64,000 bases of DNA from Cupriavidus sp. MP-37. Lineage in GTDB: Bacteria > Pseudomonadota > Gammaproteobacteria > Burkholderiales > Burkholderiaceae. Where the stretch lies: assembly GCF_020618415.1 (NCBI RefSeq), contig NZ_CP085345.1:1302001-1366000 (forward strand). Reading direction: 5' to 3'. Under the pieces are notes generated by a model. It had not been told where the DNA came from and searched no databases. It worked only from the letters and a program-made list of their open reading frames with translations. Position numbers and translations under genes: made by a program. Below, piece after piece: positions 36,011 through 46,975 of this stretch (position 1 is the first letter of the stretch; the number at the start of each line of letters is the position of its first letter).

Positions 36011-36556
36011 ATGACCGATTCCGACCCCTCCTATGACCAGTCCGTCTCGTCCGTCCACAACCGCCTGTTCTTCCGGCTATTTCAGGCAGGCAACACGCTG
36101 GACCGGCAGACCATCAAGTACTTGGGCATCACGACGGTGCAGTGGTCAGTCCTGGGCGCGCTGACGCGGCCGCAAGCCGCGCAAGGCATGTCGTTCTCGG
36201 AACTGGCCGAGTACCTCGTGGTCAGCCGGCAAAGCCTAGATGGCGTGCTCAAGCGCCTGGAGCGCGACGAACACGTGGTGCGGGTGGCTGACACCGTGGA
36301 CCGGCGCGCCAAGAATGTGATGCTGACCCCGAAGGGACGCGCGTTTTGGTCCAGTCTGCAGCCCAAGATCTATGAGTTCTATCGCCAGGCTCTGGTGAGC
36401 TTCCGGTTCGACGATAAGGTCTCACTGGTGCACTTTCTGAACCAGCTCAATGGGGGCATGGCCGCTGTCCACCTCGACAGCGTCGGAGACGTCGCCGTTC
36501 AAGACGCCGAAGCTGCACAGCCCCTGGAGAAGAAGACCTCATCTCGGATTTTGTAG
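36011..36556 (+). CDS. MarR family transcriptional regulator (BadR-like)
   Basis: 181 residues. The winged-helix part includes MSFSELAEYLVVSRQSLDGV followed by LKRLERDEHVVRVADTVDRRAKNVMLT, the DxRxxxxxLT wing of MarR proteins. In Rhodopseudomonas, BadR is a MarR protein controlling badHI; here a MarR gene diverges from an operon with badH and badI homologues, so orthologous regulation is likely. The effector would be a CoA ester or ring acid (inference). Confidence 0.9.
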   Translation: MTDSDPSYDQSVSSVHNRLFFRLFQAGNTLDRQTIKYLGITTVQWSVLGALTRPQAAQGMSFSELAEYLVVSRQSLDGVLKRLERDEHVVRVADTVDRRAKNVMLTPKGRAFWSSLQPKIYEFYRQALVSFRFDDKVSLVHFLNQLNGGMAAVHLDSVGDVAVQDAEAAQPLEKKTSSRIL

Positions 36557-36821
36557 GCAGGCCCGGCGCCTGAAGACAGTCCGAAACGGTGATCTCTTGT
36601 ACTGAGTTGCGGTCGGATACGCCCGTACCCATCGACGCGCCATGGGTCCCCAAAATGGCGTAAGGCACCGCGCCATGCGTTCTCGCACGCCGGGCCGCAG
36701 CCAGCAAGTGACATGGTCGGAGTCGTATGCCGTGTGCACTTTTGCACAGTTTTAACTTGAATACTTAGGGGTAAACACCGCTCGTCCGCGTCTTGGCAAT
36801 CGATCCTCATCGCCCTATGAT
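36557..36821. other. Intergenic stretch without a supported gene
   Basis: I see no convincing gene here. The MarR gene ends at 36556; the next supported element is the operator before the VOC gene. The stretch probably holds that gene's promoter. Confidence 0.5.
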
Positions 36822-36850
36822 TTATCACATGATCACTTATCGAGTGATAA
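36822..36850. promoter_or_regulatory. 29-bp palindromic operator upstream of the VOC operon
   Basis: TTATCAC at the left end and GTGATAA at the right end flank a central ATCACT-N5-AGTGAT; 11 of 14 arm positions pair. It aligns without gaps to the perfect 29-bp palindrome at 48139-48167; including flanks, 29 of 38 bases are identical. Probably the binding site of a dimeric regulator such as the TetR protein at 40722. Confidence 0.6.
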
Positions 36851-36866
36851 TTATATGGAGGCAAAG

Positions 36867-37346
36867 ATGGGAATCACAAAGTTGGCCCACTATTCAATCC
36901 GCACGACCGATCTGGAACGTTCGTGCGCATTCTACGAACGCGTCCTTGGGTTTCAGCGCGGCTATCGCCCGCCCTTCGCCTTCCCGGGAGCGTGGCTCTA
37001 CATGGGGGACGACGAAGGGGACTTCGGAACTGTCCACATTATTGGCGTCGATCCCGGCAATCTCTCTGGTTTGACAGCTTACCTTGGTGACAAGGCGCTG
37101 CCGGAGACCGGAACCGGCACTGTCGACCATATTGCCTTCCTAGCCAAGGGCGTAGCCGCAATGTGGCAAACGCTGCAAGCCGAGGGCATCCCCTGGCGGG
37201 ACCGCACGGTCCCCAGCCTGGGACTTCACCAGCTTTTCATCGAGGACCCCTCGGGCGTCACGATCGAACTCAACTATTCCGCAGAAGAGGTAGCGGGCCT
37301 GACCGCGCCACCGCAAAAGCAAGCCGACGCAGGAGCCACAGCATGA
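36867..37346 (+). CDS. VOC (glyoxalase/dioxygenase) superfamily protein
   Basis: 159 residues. Two beta-alpha-beta-beta-beta modules begin with LAHYSIRTTDLERSCAFYER and, in the second half, VDHIAFLAKGVAAMW, ending with FIEDPSGVTIEL. The metal ligands expected in this fold (His of LAHYS, His of VDHIAF, Glu of TIELN) are present. It could be a ring-cleavage dioxygenase-like or isomerase enzyme. GGAGG at 36857 decides for ATG 36867. It overlaps the FAD monooxygenase gene by ATGA, suggesting consecutive steps. Confidence 0.88.
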   Translation: MGITKLAHYSIRTTDLERSCAFYERVLGFQRGYRPPFAFPGAWLYMGDDEGDFGTVHIIGVDPGNLSGLTAYLGDKALPETGTGTVDHIAFLAKGVAAMWQTLQAEGIPWRDRTVPSLGLHQLFIEDPSGVTIELNYSAEEVAGLTAPPQKQADAGATA

Positions 37347-38563
37347 ACGCCGCACAACCATCGCCACGCAAGGCCATCGTGATCGGAGGGTCCGTGGGCG
37401 GGCTGTTTGCCGCAAACCTCCTTTCGCGTGCCGGTTGGGAAGTGGAGATTTTCGAGCGTACTCCCGAGGCACTGACCGGGCGAGGCGCCGGCATTGTCAC
37501 GCACCCGGAACTGTTCGAGGCCCTGGCCGCGGCCGGTGTGACCGTGGACGACAGTATCGGCGTGTCAGTCAATACCCGCGTCACGCTGGCGCGCGACGGC
37601 AGCGCCGTTTCCGATCGCGAACTGCCGCAGACGCTGACAGCCTGGGGAAAAATGTACGAGGTACTGGGCAAGGCCTTTGCCGGCAAGTATCGCACCAGCG
37701 CGAATGTGACGGGGGTGGCTACGCACCCCGATCATGCCGAGGTCACGCTTCAGGATGGCTCGACGTATCGCGCGGACATGGTAATTGCCGCGGATGGCTT
37801 CCGATCAGGCGTGCGGGAACAGCTGCTGCCATCGGCGCAACTCGAATACGCTGGCTACATCGCGTGGCGCGGTCTCGTCGACGAAACCGGCCTCACTCCA
37901 GCCACTCATGGCGCGATCTTCGATAAGTTCGCGTTCTGCCTGCCACCGCGAGAACAAATCCTCGGTTACCCGGTCGCCGGTGACCGCAATAGCACAGCCC
38001 CCGGCGAGCGGCGCTTCAATTTCGTTTGGTATCGCGCCACCTGCGAAGATGAGTTGGCTGATCTGTTGACCGACGCACAGGGCAAGTGCTGGTCTAGCGG
38101 CATCCCTCCGGCATTGATCCGCGCTGACGTGCTTGCCGACATGGAGAGCGCTGCGGCCGAACTGCTCGCGCCCCAGTTTGCCGAGGTTGTGGCGCGGACG
38201 CCCCAACCGCTGTTCCAGCCGATCTATGACCTGACCGTCTCGCGCATGTCCTTCGGGCGCATTGCCCTGCTTGGCGACGCCGCATTCGTGGCGCGCCCGC
38301 ATTGCGGCATGGGCGTGACGAAAGCTGCAGGTGATGCCATCGCGCTCGTCCGCGCTTTGGACACATCCGCCACCGTTGAAGCAGGCCTTGAGACCTACAG
38401 CGCGGAGCGGGTACAGGTGGGCCAGGCAATCGTCGAGCATGCCCGCCACCTGGGTGCCTACATGCAGGCGCAGCTGAAGAGCGATGAGGACCGTGCCATG
38501 GCCGAGCGCTACCGGACGCCGGAAGCCGTCATGCGAGAGACCGCCGTGTCGCGTCGCTTCTGA
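37343..38563 (+). CDS. FAD-dependent monooxygenase (aromatic hydroxylase type)
   Basis: 406 residues. N-terminal dinucleotide motif [18 protein letters not shown], the DG motif [13 protein letters not shown], and the GD motif [18 protein letters not shown] for FAD ribityl binding. This class inserts one oxygen atom into an aromatic or heteroaromatic ring using NAD(P)H; it resembles 2,6-dihydroxypyridine 3-monooxygenase-type enzymes. Translationally coupled to the VOC gene, so hydroxylation followed by ring opening or rearrangement is a possible sequence. Confidence 0.9.
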   Translation: MNAAQPSPRKAIVIGGSVGGLFAANLLSRAGWEVEIFERTPEALTGRGAGIVTHPELFEALAAAGVTVDDSIGVSVNTRVTLARDGSAVSDRELPQTLTAWGKMYEVLGKAFAGKYRTSANVTGVATHPDHAEVTLQDGSTYRADMVIAADGFRSGVREQLLPSAQLEYAGYIAWRGLVDETGLTPATHGAIFDKFAFCLPPREQILGYPVAGDRNSTAPGERRFNFVWYRATCEDELADLLTDAQGKCWSSGIPPALIRADVLADMESAAAELLAPQFAEVVARTPQPLFQPIYDLTVSRMSFGRIALLGDAAFVARPHCGMGVTKAAGDAIALVRALDTSATVEAGLETYSAERVQVGQAIVEHARHLGAYMQAQLKSDEDRAMAERYRTPEAVMRETAVSRRF

Positions 38564-38587
38564 CAACATCAACATTAGGAGACAACC

Positions 38588-38971
38588 ATGCCTCAAGTCG
38601 CCCCCCCATCTGGTTCGCTAGGCGCGCCATATGGCGTCCACCGTGCTGTCGACGACATCGATCCACCGCTGACTCCGCACCCGATGCTCGAACGCTCCGA
38701 CTTCGAGCACCTTCAACGCGCTCGCCGTCGTTTCTCGTGGTCACTTACCGCAGTGATGCTGCTCGCCTACTTTGGCTTCATCCTGACGCTGGCGTTTCGC
38801 CCGGATCTGCTTGCCCTACCGCTGGTGACCGGACAGCCCATGAGCGTCGGTATTCCGGTCGGCTTCGGCATGTTTGCCTTCACGTTTGCCCTGGTAGCCG
38901 TCTACGTCTACCGCACCAACACTGTTTACGATCGCATGATCGCGGAAGTTCGCGCCGGAGCACAGTCATGA
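38588..38971 (+). CDS. DUF485 inner-membrane protein
   Basis: 127 residues with two hydrophobic spans ([17 protein letters not shown] and [18 protein letters not shown]) and a cytoplasmic N-terminus of about 45 residues. DUF485 proteins (YjcH) regularly precede acetate-type sodium symporters, as here. It is presumed an accessory subunit. GGAGACAACC precedes the ATG, and it overlaps the symporter gene by ATGA. Confidence 0.9.
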   Translation: MPQVAPPSGSLGAPYGVHRAVDDIDPPLTPHPMLERSDFEHLQRARRRFSWSLTAVMLLAYFGFILTLAFRPDLLALPLVTGQPMSVGIPVGFGMFAFTFALVAVYVYRTNTVYDRMIAEVRAGAQS

Positions 38972-40605
38972 ACCGCTTCCTCCTTGCAGTCATCGCGCTT
39001 GCGATGGCCACCCCGGCCATGGCCGCAACTCCTCCGGTGGGCCAGGGACTGAATGTCATCGCCATCGCAATGTTCCTGGTATTTGTCGTTGCTACGCTTG
39101 GTGTCACGCGATGGGCAGCCAAGCGCAACAACAGCGTCGCTGATCACTATGCCGCCGGCGGCAAGATCACGGCGATGCAAAATGGCTGGGCTATCGCGGG
39201 CGACTACATGTCCGCCGCGTCATTGCTCGGCATCTCGGCACTCGTGTTCACTAGTGGCTACGATGGACTGATCTACTCGATCGGCTTCCTGGCGAGCTGG
39301 CCGATCATCCTGTTCCTGATTGCCGAGCCGCTGCGCAACCTCGGACGCTACACGTTAGCCGATGTGCTGTCGTACCGGCTTCGGCAACGTCCAATTCGCG
39401 CCTTCTCGGCATCGAGTTCCATCGTGATCGTGCTGCTATACCTCGTCTCGCAGATGGTGGGTGCGGGCAAGCTCGTGGAACTGCTGTTCGGCTTTAGCTA
39501 CACTTCGGCGGTGGTGCTTGTCGGGGTACTGATGGTGGTGTACGTGTTCTTCGGCGGCATGCTGGCGACAACGTGGATCCAGATCATCAAGGCGGTCATG
39601 CTGCTGGCCGGCTGCGCCTTCATGGCGTTCATGGTGATGAGCCGCTTCGGCTTCAGCCTGAACAGCCTGTTCGACCACGCGATTGCAGCCCATGGCAAGC
39701 AGCAGGCAATCATGCGCCCAGGCGGGCTGGTGTCCGATCCGGTCTCGGCGGTTTCGCTCGGGTTGGCACTGATCTTCGGCACGGCAGGCCTGCCGCACAT
39801 CCTGATGCGGTTTTTCACGGTTAGCAACGTCAAAGCGGCGCGCAAGAGCGTGCTTTACGCAACCGGCATTGTCGGCATGGGCTACGCGCTCATCATCGTG
39901 ATCGGCTTCGGCACAATTGCATTGGTAGCGAAGGATCCCCTGTACCACAACAGCACTGGCGCGGTCATCGGCGGCGTCAACATGGTGGCCGTGCACCTTT
40001 CTCATGCGGTGGGCGGCAATGTCTTCCTGGGATTCATCTGCGCGGTCGCCTTTTCGACGATCCTTGCAGTGGTGGCAGGACTGACGTTGGCCGGTTCCTC
40101 GGCAATCTCCCACGACCTCTATGCCACGGTGATTCGCCAGGGCCAAGCGTCGGACAAGGACGAGATGCGGATCTCGCGCATCACCACGCTGGTGCTGGGC
40201 GTACTGTCGATCCTGCTTGGCATCTTGTTCGAGAAGCAGACCATCGCGTTCATCGTCAGCCTCACGTTCTCGATCGCGGCAAGCTCCAATTTTCCGGTTC
40301 TGCTGCTCTCGATCTACTGGCGTGGTCTGACTACACGCGGCGCCGTCATTGGCGGCATGATAGGCCTGGTCACGGCCGTGGTGCTGACGATCCTCAGCCC
40401 AACGGTGTGGGTACAGGTGCTAGGCCACCCGTCCGCGATTTATCCGTATGAGTATCCGGCACTGTTCTCGATGCTGGTGGCCTTCGCGGGGATCTACCTG
40501 TTTTCTGTCATCGACCGCTCGGCGCGTGGCGTGTGGGAGCGTAATGCGTACCAGAACCAGCGCGTTGACTGCGAATTAGGCATCCTTGCGAAGTCTGGAA
40601 GCTGA
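38968..40605 (+). CDS. Cation/acetate-type sodium:solute symporter (ActP-like)
   Basis: 545 residues. After a cleavable or first hydrophobic segment there are about 13 membrane spans of the SSS family. Motifs include [18 protein letters not shown], the GGML segment, and [16 protein letters not shown] typical of ActP. It imports a short carboxylate with Na+. Its position in a monooxygenase operon suggests uptake of the substrate or a short-chain product rather than housekeeping acetate transport. ATG 38968 overlaps the DUF485 stop. Confidence 0.92.
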   Translation: MNRFLLAVIALAMATPAMAATPPVGQGLNVIAIAMFLVFVVATLGVTRWAAKRNNSVADHYAAGGKITAMQNGWAIAGDYMSAASLLGISALVFTSGYDGLIYSIGFLASWPIILFLIAEPLRNLGRYTLADVLSYRLRQRPIRAFSASSSIVIVLLYLVSQMVGAGKLVELLFGFSYTSAVVLVGVLMVVYVFFGGMLATTWIQIIKAVMLLAGCAFMAFMVMSRFGFSLNSLFDHAIAAHGKQQAIMRPGGLVSDPVSAVSLGLALIFGTAGLPHILMRFFTVSNVKAARKSVLYATGIVGMGYALIIVIGFGTIALVAKDPLYHNSTGAVIGGVNMVAVHLSHAVGGNVFLGFICAVAFSTILAVVAGLTLAGSSAISHDLYATVIRQGQASDKDEMRISRITTLVLGVLSILLGILFEKQTIAFIVSLTFSIAASSNFPVLLLSIYWRGLTTRGAVIGGMIGLVTAVVLTILSPTVWVQVLGHPSAIYPYEYPALFSMLVAFAGIYLFSVIDRSARGVWERNAYQNQRVDCELGILAKSGS

Positions 40606-40628
40606 CGGCGCCTTCCGGTGTCACCCCG

Positions 40629-40658
40629 AGGCGGCGGCCCGCGACTGGCCTGCCGCCT
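40629..40658 (+). terminator. Possible terminator hairpin after the symporter
   Basis: AGGCGGC (40629-40635) pairs with GCCGCCT (40652-40658), with inner GGCC pairing, and is followed by GTTTCC. The stem is GC-rich but the T-run is short. Confidence 0.4.
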
Positions 40659-40721
40659 GTTTCCATTTATCGGGCGATTGGTAGAATCGGGACATTCGAA
40701 CAGAAGGACCGAGAGACAGCC

Positions 40722-41396
40722 ATGGAGTCACGCGCCACAACGACCGGGGACGTCGCCGCCAACAAGTCCACCCGCAGGTTGCTGCCGGAGGAACGGGAGC
40801 AGCAGATCGTCGAGAAGGCCATCGAACATTTCACGCGTAATGGGTTCGGTGGAAGCACGCGTGAGCTGGCTCGTCAGATTGGCGTCACCCAGCCCCTGCT
40901 TTACCGGTACTTCGAGAGCAAGGATGCGTTGATCGAGCGTGTCTACAACGAGGTCTTCCAGTGGCGCCCGGACTGGGAGCGACAGATCACGGACCGGTCC
41001 CTGCCGCTGGTCGAGCGACTCCACGCCTTTTATCTCGACTATTCGTCGGTGATTCTTCGTGAGGAGTGGATCCGGCTCTTCATTTTTGCCGGCCTGACGC
41101 ACGAAGGTATTAACAACAAATATCTCAGCAAGCTACGGACCAAGGTATTCCTTCCGGTCCTGGCCGAGATACGGGAAGCTTTCGGCATCCCCGTCCCGCG
41201 CAATGCCACCGAAACGGACGCCGAGATCGAGATGATCTGGAGCCTTCATGCTGCCATTTTCTACATTGGCGTTCGCAAATGGGTCTATGGTCTGAAAGTG
41301 CCTACCGATCTGGAAGCGCTAATCCGCCAGAAAGTCGACTTGTTCCTGTATGGAGCACCCGCAGCGATGGAGAAAATTCGAGGCCAGAAAGCCTGA
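40722..41396 (+). CDS. TetR/AcrR family transcriptional regulator
   Basis: 224 residues. N-terminal helix-turn-helix: IVEKAIEHFTRNGFGGSTRE followed by LARQIGVTQPLLYRYFESKDALIERVY, a canonical TetR DNA-binding domain. The C-terminal ligand domain is unassigned. It stands in the middle of the redox cluster and is the best candidate to bind the 29-bp palindromes at 36822 and 48139. Confidence 0.93.
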   Translation: MESRATTTGDVAANKSTRRLLPEEREQQIVEKAIEHFTRNGFGGSTRELARQIGVTQPLLYRYFESKDALIERVYNEVFQWRPDWERQITDRSLPLVERLHAFYLDYSSVILREEWIRLFIFAGLTHEGINNKYLSKLRTKVFLPVLAEIREAFGIPVPRNATETDAEIEMIWSLHAAIFYIGVRKWVYGLKVPTDLEALIRQKVDLFLYGAPAAMEKIRGQKA

Positions 41397-41535
41397 AACG
41401 CCTTCTCCGTGCCTTGTTGACCCTTTGCCGGTCTTATTGGGGAATCTGTGGACCGTGTGACGGGCACATTAACCCGTTTATTGCCGGGCGGGAATCAATG
41501 ATACTTCCCGCATCGACATACACGGGACAAGCGTC

Positions 41536-42600
41536 ATGTCAGCCCACTCGACTACCCTGCAGCAATCCCAACACGCCAAAGCACCGGCAAGCGTGCATTC
41601 GTTTTCCGATGAGAGCGGCCACACGTCGCTTCCGCATCCCCATCTGCAACAGCATCCTGGCTACCAGCGCCTGTTCCGGCCTGGGGCCCTGACGGTCGGC
41701 CTTATCCTTCCACTGGAAACACATCCGGGCAAGCCGGCGCCGACCATGGCAGACCACGTGGAGATGGCGCAACGCGCCGAAGCTCTTGGCTTTGGCGCGC
41801 TATGGATGCGAGACGTGCCGTTTTACGATCCTGCCTACGGCGATGTCGCTCAGATCTTCGAGCCGATGGTTTATATAGGCTACCTGGCGGCAGCGACGAC
41901 CCGCATCACCCTCGGCACCACGGGGATCGTTCTTCCGACCCGGGAACCGATGTATCTCGCCAAGCAGGCGACTTCACTTGATCAACTTAGCGGCGGTCGG
42001 CTGGTGCTCGGCCTTTCTTCGGGAGATCGCGAGAGCGACTACCCGATGCTCGGCATCGACTACGAATCCCGTGGCGACCGCTATCGCGACGCTTACACAG
42101 TCTTTCGTACGTTGGCGGAACAGCGCTTTCCCAGCTTCCGCTCGACGCGCTTCGGTGGGTCTCCCGGAACGCTTGATCTCGTACCCAAAGCCCCGTACGG
42201 CCGCGTCCCCTCCATCGCCGTAGGCCAGGCGCAGCAGAGCATGGATTGGCTAGCTCAGAATGTCGACGGTCTGCTGACAGGCTCCCCGCCGGTCGACAGG
42301 CTGACCGAGTTCGGCGCGCAGTGGCGGGTGCAGGTGCGCGCGGCCGCCGGCACCGACTTGTTCAAGCCAATCGGAATCGGCGGCTTCTTCGATCTCGGCA
42401 CGAACCCTGACATGCCTTTCCAGCGGATGCCGGGCGGCTTTCGCGCAGGGCGCAATGGCTTGCGCGCCTACCTGGAGCAGGCTCAGGCCGCGGGTGTGTC
42501 GCATGTTGCGCTCAACCCCAAGGTCAGCCGGCAGCCTTACAAGGAAATCCTGGAGGAGCTTGCCGAGTACGTGTTGTCCGATTTTCCCTCACATGTCTGA
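41536..42600 (+). CDS. LLM-class (luciferase-like) flavin-dependent oxidoreductase
   Basis: 354 residues. The core after residue 50 is a bacterial luciferase-like TIM barrel: LTVGLILPLETHPG, RAEALGFGALWMRDVPF, ITLGTTGIVLPTREP, LDQLSGGRLVLGLSSGDRE. It should use reduced FMN or F420-like cofactor to oxygenate or oxidise a substrate. The ~45-residue N-terminal extension is unusual; a start at a later Met is possible but none is clearly better. It begins a run of three flavin oxidoreductases on the plus strand. Confidence 0.88.
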   Translation: MSAHSTTLQQSQHAKAPASVHSFSDESGHTSLPHPHLQQHPGYQRLFRPGALTVGLILPLETHPGKPAPTMADHVEMAQRAEALGFGALWMRDVPFYDPAYGDVAQIFEPMVYIGYLAAATTRITLGTTGIVLPTREPMYLAKQATSLDQLSGGRLVLGLSSGDRESDYPMLGIDYESRGDRYRDAYTVFRTLAEQRFPSFRSTRFGGSPGTLDLVPKAPYGRVPSIAVGQAQQSMDWLAQNVDGLLTGSPPVDRLTEFGAQWRVQVRAAAGTDLFKPIGIGGFFDLGTNPDMPFQRMPGGFRAGRNGLRAYLEQAQAAGVSHVALNPKVSRQPYKEILEELAEYVLSDFPSHV

Positions 42601-42649
42601 TGCAGTCGGCCCATGGCTTTTGCCTTAGGGCACGACAAGGAACAGTTCC

Positions 42650-43750
42650 ATGTCAGCACTCTTTGATCCCTTCCAGCTTGGCAGGCTGACGCTGCGAAAT
42701 CGCATCGTCATGGCGCCGATGACGAGGGCACGCGCCGCCGATACGGTGCCGACCGAGCAGATGGCGCTCTACTACGCGCAACGCGCCAGCGCTGGCCTGA
42801 TCATTACCGAAAGCGCACAGGTTTCGGCGCAGGGACGCGGCTACCTCGGCACTCCGGGAATTCATACTCAGGCACAGACCGACGGTTGGAGGCGCGTTAC
42901 GGACGCCATTCACACCGCAGGCGGGCATGTCTTCGTACAGCTCTGGCACGTCGGCAGGGTCTCGCATACCTCCTTGCAGGAAGGCGGGCGTCAGCCAGTT
43001 GGCCCTGTGGCGATTCCGGCCGCTAACACAACAGTGCGGGCCTACGATCAGCAAAGACGCCCTGCACAGGTACCAGTGAGCACGCCAGCTCAACTGGATG
43101 CAGATGGTATCCGCCAGATTGTTGCTGACTTTCGCGACGCTGCGCGTAACGCCATGCGGGCCGGCTTCGATGGCGTGGAAATCCACGCCGGTAACGGCTT
43201 TCTCTTCGAGCAGTTCATCAATGGGAGGCTTAACACGCGTAACGACCAGTATGGCGGTGCCGCGGTCGACAACCGGCTGCGTCTGCTTCTTGAAACGATC
43301 GACTCGGTCGCACAGGAGATTGGCAGCCAACGTGTTGGCGTGCGCGTTTCTCCGTTTGCGCGCCTCTACGACCTGCATCCGTTCGACGGCGAGGAAGAGA
43401 CCTGGCTCGCCTTGGCCAAAGCGCTATCTCAGCGCGGTCTCGCATACGTTCATGCCAGTCACCTGGGTTCGGCTACGTTTCAGCAGGCATTCCGCGCAGC
43501 CTATCGCGGAATGCTGATGCTAGCAGGTGGCTTCACTGCGGAGTCTGCTAAGCGTGCCATCGACGATAACCAAATCGATCTCGCCGTGTTCGGCCGACCG
43601 TTCGTTGCCAACCCGGACCTCGTTGCCCGGATGTATCACGGCTGGCCGCTCGCAGAGGCGGGCGAGGAAGCCTTGTACGGCGGCGGTGCCCACGGGTACA
43701 CCGACTATCCGCCTTTCAACGTCGCCACAGAGGATGTGGCGACGGTCTGA
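42650..43750 (+). CDS. Old Yellow Enzyme / alkene reductase (NemA-like)
   Basis: 366 residues, FMN TIM barrel. [40 protein letters not shown] with the substrate-binding pair His179/Asn182, and NTRNDQYGG are typical. It reduces activated C=C bonds or nitro groups with NAD(P)H. It lies 16 bases before a second luciferase-like gene. A close relative occurs at 46976. Confidence 0.93.
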   Translation: MSALFDPFQLGRLTLRNRIVMAPMTRARAADTVPTEQMALYYAQRASAGLIITESAQVSAQGRGYLGTPGIHTQAQTDGWRRVTDAIHTAGGHVFVQLWHVGRVSHTSLQEGGRQPVGPVAIPAANTTVRAYDQQRRPAQVPVSTPAQLDADGIRQIVADFRDAARNAMRAGFDGVEIHAGNGFLFEQFINGRLNTRNDQYGGAAVDNRLRLLLETIDSVAQEIGSQRVGVRVSPFARLYDLHPFDGEEETWLALAKALSQRGLAYVHASHLGSATFQQAFRAAYRGMLMLAGGFTAESAKRAIDDNQIDLAVFGRPFVANPDLVARMYHGWPLAEAGEEALYGGGAHGYTDYPPFNVATEDVATV

Positions 43751-43766
43751 AGCAATTGGAGCAAGA

Positions 43767-44753
43767 ATGACAGCACTCTCAGTACTGGACCTCGTGATGA
43801 TCGGCGAGGGCAAGCGGCTTGCCGATGCACTCGATGCGTCGCGACAACTGGCCCGCCACGTGGAAAATCATGGTTACAAGCGCTACTGGATTGCGGAGCA
43901 CCACGATATGCCCGGCATCGGATCTGCCGCCACGCCCCTGATCATTGGAGACATCGCCTCGGCGACGTCGTCCATTCGCGTCGGATCGGGGGGCATCATG
44001 CTGCCGAATCATGCCCCGCTCGTGGTGGCGGAACAATTCGGCACCCTCAACACGCTGCACCCGGGCCGAATCGACCTCGGCGTCGGTCGCGCGCCTGGCA
44101 GTGGCGGCGCCACTGTCCGTGCCCTGCGCCGAGGCGCGCCGGAGCGCGACTTCGCACAAGACGTCATGGAGATGATGGACTACCTTGCCGACAACGGCAG
44201 GCAGCCCGTACGCGCGGGACATGAGCCGAATGATGTGCCCGTCTGGATTCTCGGATCCAGCCTCTATGGTGCCGACCTGGCGGCCAAGTTGGGGTTGCCC
44301 TACGCGTTTGCGTCGCATTTTGCCCCACGCTATCTTCACCACGCCATCGCCCACTATCGCCAGAATTTCCGACCATCGCTGCACTACTCGGCGCCTTACG
44401 TCATGGTGGGCGTGAACGTTTTTGCGGCCGACACAAATGACGAAGCGGAGTTCCTGGCCTCGTCCCACCAACAGTGGATGCTCAATTTGCACATGGGGCG
44501 CACTGGACTGCTACCACGTCCGGTGGAAGGGTATGTGAAAAACCTCCCCGATCACGAGCGTGACGTCCTCAACCAGGTGTTAGCGTGCACGGTCGCCGGG
44601 GATAAGGCCAAGGTGGGCGCGTGGATGCATGAGCTTGTCAAACGGACCGGCGCGGACGAACTGATGATCGACTGCCGGATTTTCGACGCGGGCGCACGCC
44701 TTCGCTCGCATCAGTATGCAGCCGAGTCGCTGCGGGGCGCCCTTGTCGACTAG
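43767..44753 (+). CDS. LLM-class flavin-dependent oxidoreductase (MsnO8-like)
   Basis: 328 residues. [59 protein letters not shown] and [12 protein letters not shown] are characteristic of the MsnO8-type luciferase-like group. It is predicted to be an FMN-dependent monooxygenase. ATG 43767 follows TTGGAGCAAGA. It ends before a bidirectional-looking hairpin at 44779. Confidence 0.9.
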   Translation: MTALSVLDLVMIGEGKRLADALDASRQLARHVENHGYKRYWIAEHHDMPGIGSAATPLIIGDIASATSSIRVGSGGIMLPNHAPLVVAEQFGTLNTLHPGRIDLGVGRAPGSGGATVRALRRGAPERDFAQDVMEMMDYLADNGRQPVRAGHEPNDVPVWILGSSLYGADLAAKLGLPYAFASHFAPRYLHHAIAHYRQNFRPSLHYSAPYVMVGVNVFAADTNDEAEFLASSHQQWMLNLHMGRTGLLPRPVEGYVKNLPDHERDVLNQVLACTVAGDKAKVGAWMHELVKRTGADELMIDCRIFDAGARLRSHQYAAESLRGALVD

Positions 44754-44778
44754 ACGGCATCAGATGTACAAGGAGGAC

Positions 44779-44803
44779 GCGGGGCGATACTTCCTCGCCC
44801 CGC
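44779..44803. terminator. Terminator hairpin between convergent genes
   Basis: GCGGGGCGA pairs perfectly with TCGCCCCGC around a 7-base loop, followed by TTGCTTG. It lies between the luciferase-like gene and the convergent SnoaL-like gene. Confidence 0.6.
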
Positions 44804-44819
44804 TTGCTTGTCGATCAGG

Positions 44820-45755
44820 TCAGGCGCTGAACCATCCGGGCACGTATTCCATCCATTCGATCAGCCATGGCTCTGCATCATGGCGACGCAAGCGAATTTG
44901 GTAGTGCGCACCTAGCAAGCGCGAGCCGTCCGCTTGCTGGGTCTTTCCTGGCATCAATCTGCCAATCCACAACCGTGCCGTGCCCTGCTCGCTGTCAATC
45001 TCTATCTTCAGTGGGGTGCCATAGTGTTGCATCCATGGCCAAGGAAAACGAAACGCCTTGAGTGTCCCCACCACCTCTCTACGCCCGCGCAGATGGCCCA
45101 TTGGTGTAAGAACCGCTTGCGCATCTTCGCTAAAGCAACCCGCGAGCAGAGAGAAATCTCCTTGATCCAGAGCCCAGGCGTATCGATACCACGTCTCAAC
45201 CACTGCATATTGATCCGATTCCGCTGCATGTAGGTCGGTACGAGTCCAGGGAGAATCCATCTCGCTGACGATCGTTGCAACGCGATCGCCCGGCTGCCAT
45301 GCGCGGTCCTGGACGGGCAACGTCCAATCCGTCAGTAGCGCTGCATTGCCTTGAACCCAGTTGATCTGCATCCGGATGTCATGAATCAGGGGAATGTTTT
45401 CGTGGACGCACGTCATCAATGTCACGAATCCTCCGAATAGCGCGGCACTGGAATTGGGAGCTTCATGATCGCGCACCTCGCCGAAGAAATAGGCACTCAT
45501 CACCCCTTCCCGGCCGCTAAACCGCACCACCTCATTCGAGCCAGTGATATGGACAATCCGGCGGTCGCGAGAATCGACTGCCAGCATCGTGGCCACCGCT
45601 TCTCGCCCGCGCGCGTCGCCGCGGTGGCTGGATTGGAAATGCACCGCGGGGCTAAACAGTGTATGGACATCGCCAACATTCTCACCGGACCAATAGTCAA
45701 GGAACGCTGTCAGGGTGGCTTCCAGACGATCACGTAGAACTGCAGGGGGATGCAT
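44820..45755 (-). CDS. Protein with two SnoaL/NTF2-like domains
   Basis: 311 residues. Two cone-shaped SnoaL/NTF2-like domains are visible: about 1-150 (FLDYWSGENVGDVHTLFSPA with downstream strands) and about 175-311 (VVETWYRYAWALDQGDFSLLAGCFSEDAQA). Proteins of this fold act as small cyclases, isomerases, dehydratases or subunits of ring-hydroxylating enzymes. It is the only minus-strand gene of this block and is divergent from the LysR gene at 45908, its likely regulator. Function unassigned. Confidence 0.82.
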   Translation of the reverse strand: MHPPAVLRDRLEATLTAFLDYWSGENVGDVHTLFSPAVHFQSSHRGDARGREAVATMLAVDSRDRRIVHITGSNEVVRFSGREGVMSAYFFGEVRDHEAPNSSAALFGGFVTLMTCVHENIPLIHDIRMQINWVQGNAALLTDWTLPVQDRAWQPGDRVATIVSEMDSPWTRTDLHAAESDQYAVVETWYRYAWALDQGDFSLLAGCFSEDAQAVLTPMGHLRGRREVVGTLKAFRFPWPWMQHYGTPLKIEIDSEQGTARLWIGRLMPGKTQQADGSRLLGAHYQIRLRRHDAEPWLIEWMEYVPGWFSA

Positions 45756-45907
45756 GCTTCAACTCCTAATCGGTGCGCAGCTTTGGCTATCGAAGGCCGG
45801 CGAGCGCGCATATGGACAGGCGGCAAGATTAGTCGGATGATTCGGGACGTGCGGTCCCATATCCCGGAATCGAAACACCCAAGCGCGAACGCGAATACGA
45901 CAAACGA

Positions 45908-46822
45908 ATGGAACTCAACCGGATTGGAGACATTGCCGCATTCGTGGCGGCGGTCAAGACTGGCAGCTTTACCGCTGCCGCAGCCTCACTGGGGCTGACC
46001 CGTTCGGCCATCGGCAAGAGCGTCGTCCGGCTGGAAGCCAGGTTTGGCGTGCGCTTGTTGAATCGGACCACGCGCCAACTGAGCCTGACGGACGAAGGGC
46101 GAATCATGTATGAGCGTTGCCGCCAGATTATCGAGGATCTCGAGGATGTAGATGCCACCATGGCCATGCGCAGAAGCAAGCCAACGGGGACGCTACGATT
46201 GACGGCGCCGTTGTCATTCGGCCAGCGGCACATCCTGCCAGTGCTGGACATCTTCCTCAAGCAATGGCCCGAACTTCGCGCCGATATCTCCTTCACGGAC
46301 CGCTTTGTCGATCTGGTAGACGAAGGCTTCGACATTGCTATACGTATCGGAGAACCGAAGGACGATTCCGCAATTCTGACGCGAACCATCGGAACGCAAC
46401 GATTTCTGACCTGCGCTTCCCCCGATTATCTCGCCAGACGGGGCACGCCACAAACGCCACAGGCGCTGCATGAGCATGACATCATCACGCTGCGTAGCGC
46501 GGATCGCCCTCGAGCATGGCACTTTGACACGCCGGACGGCCATTACGTATTCGACACCCAGGGTCGCCTGAGCATCGATAGTTCGGAAGCCATGCGTGCA
46601 GCTGCCCTTGCCGGGTTCGGGATCGTGCAGTTGCCCACGTATATTACTGGCGACGCACTGCGCAGCGGGGCCCTGATTCCAGTCCTGGAAGAGTTTGTGC
46701 CAGCACCGGATCCTATCCGGATCATCTACCCGAGCAAGCGTCATCTGTCGCCCAGGATTCGTACCTTTATCGACCTCCTGGTCGAAAGCTGGAAGGATGG
46801 TCAACCGTGGGAGCAGCGCTGA
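45908..46822 (+). CDS. LysR family transcriptional regulator
   Basis: 304 residues. The N-terminal winged helix reads FVAAVKTGSFTAAAASLGLT and RSAIGKSVVRLEARFGVRLL, typical of LysR. The periplasmic-binding-like effector domain follows. It diverges from the SnoaL-like gene and lies upstream of the Old Yellow Enzyme at 46976; either could be its target. Confidence 0.94.
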   Translation: MELNRIGDIAAFVAAVKTGSFTAAAASLGLTRSAIGKSVVRLEARFGVRLLNRTTRQLSLTDEGRIMYERCRQIIEDLEDVDATMAMRRSKPTGTLRLTAPLSFGQRHILPVLDIFLKQWPELRADISFTDRFVDLVDEGFDIAIRIGEPKDDSAILTRTIGTQRFLTCASPDYLARRGTPQTPQALHEHDIITLRSADRPRAWHFDTPDGHYVFDTQGRLSIDSSEAMRAAALAGFGIVQLPTYITGDALRSGALIPVLEEFVPAPDPIRIIYPSKRHLSPRIRTFIDLLVESWKDGQPWEQR

Positions 46823-46975
46823 CAACGGATAGATGATTGGGTCCCCGGCGGACCATATCCTGGTACGGAAGACGGCTTTATCCGGTCTGCGCTTTCTTTC
46901 AGACTTCGTTCTTCGCAACGCCTGCGTTCGTCCATCCACAACGACATGGCGGTATGCAAACCGGAGAACGTATCC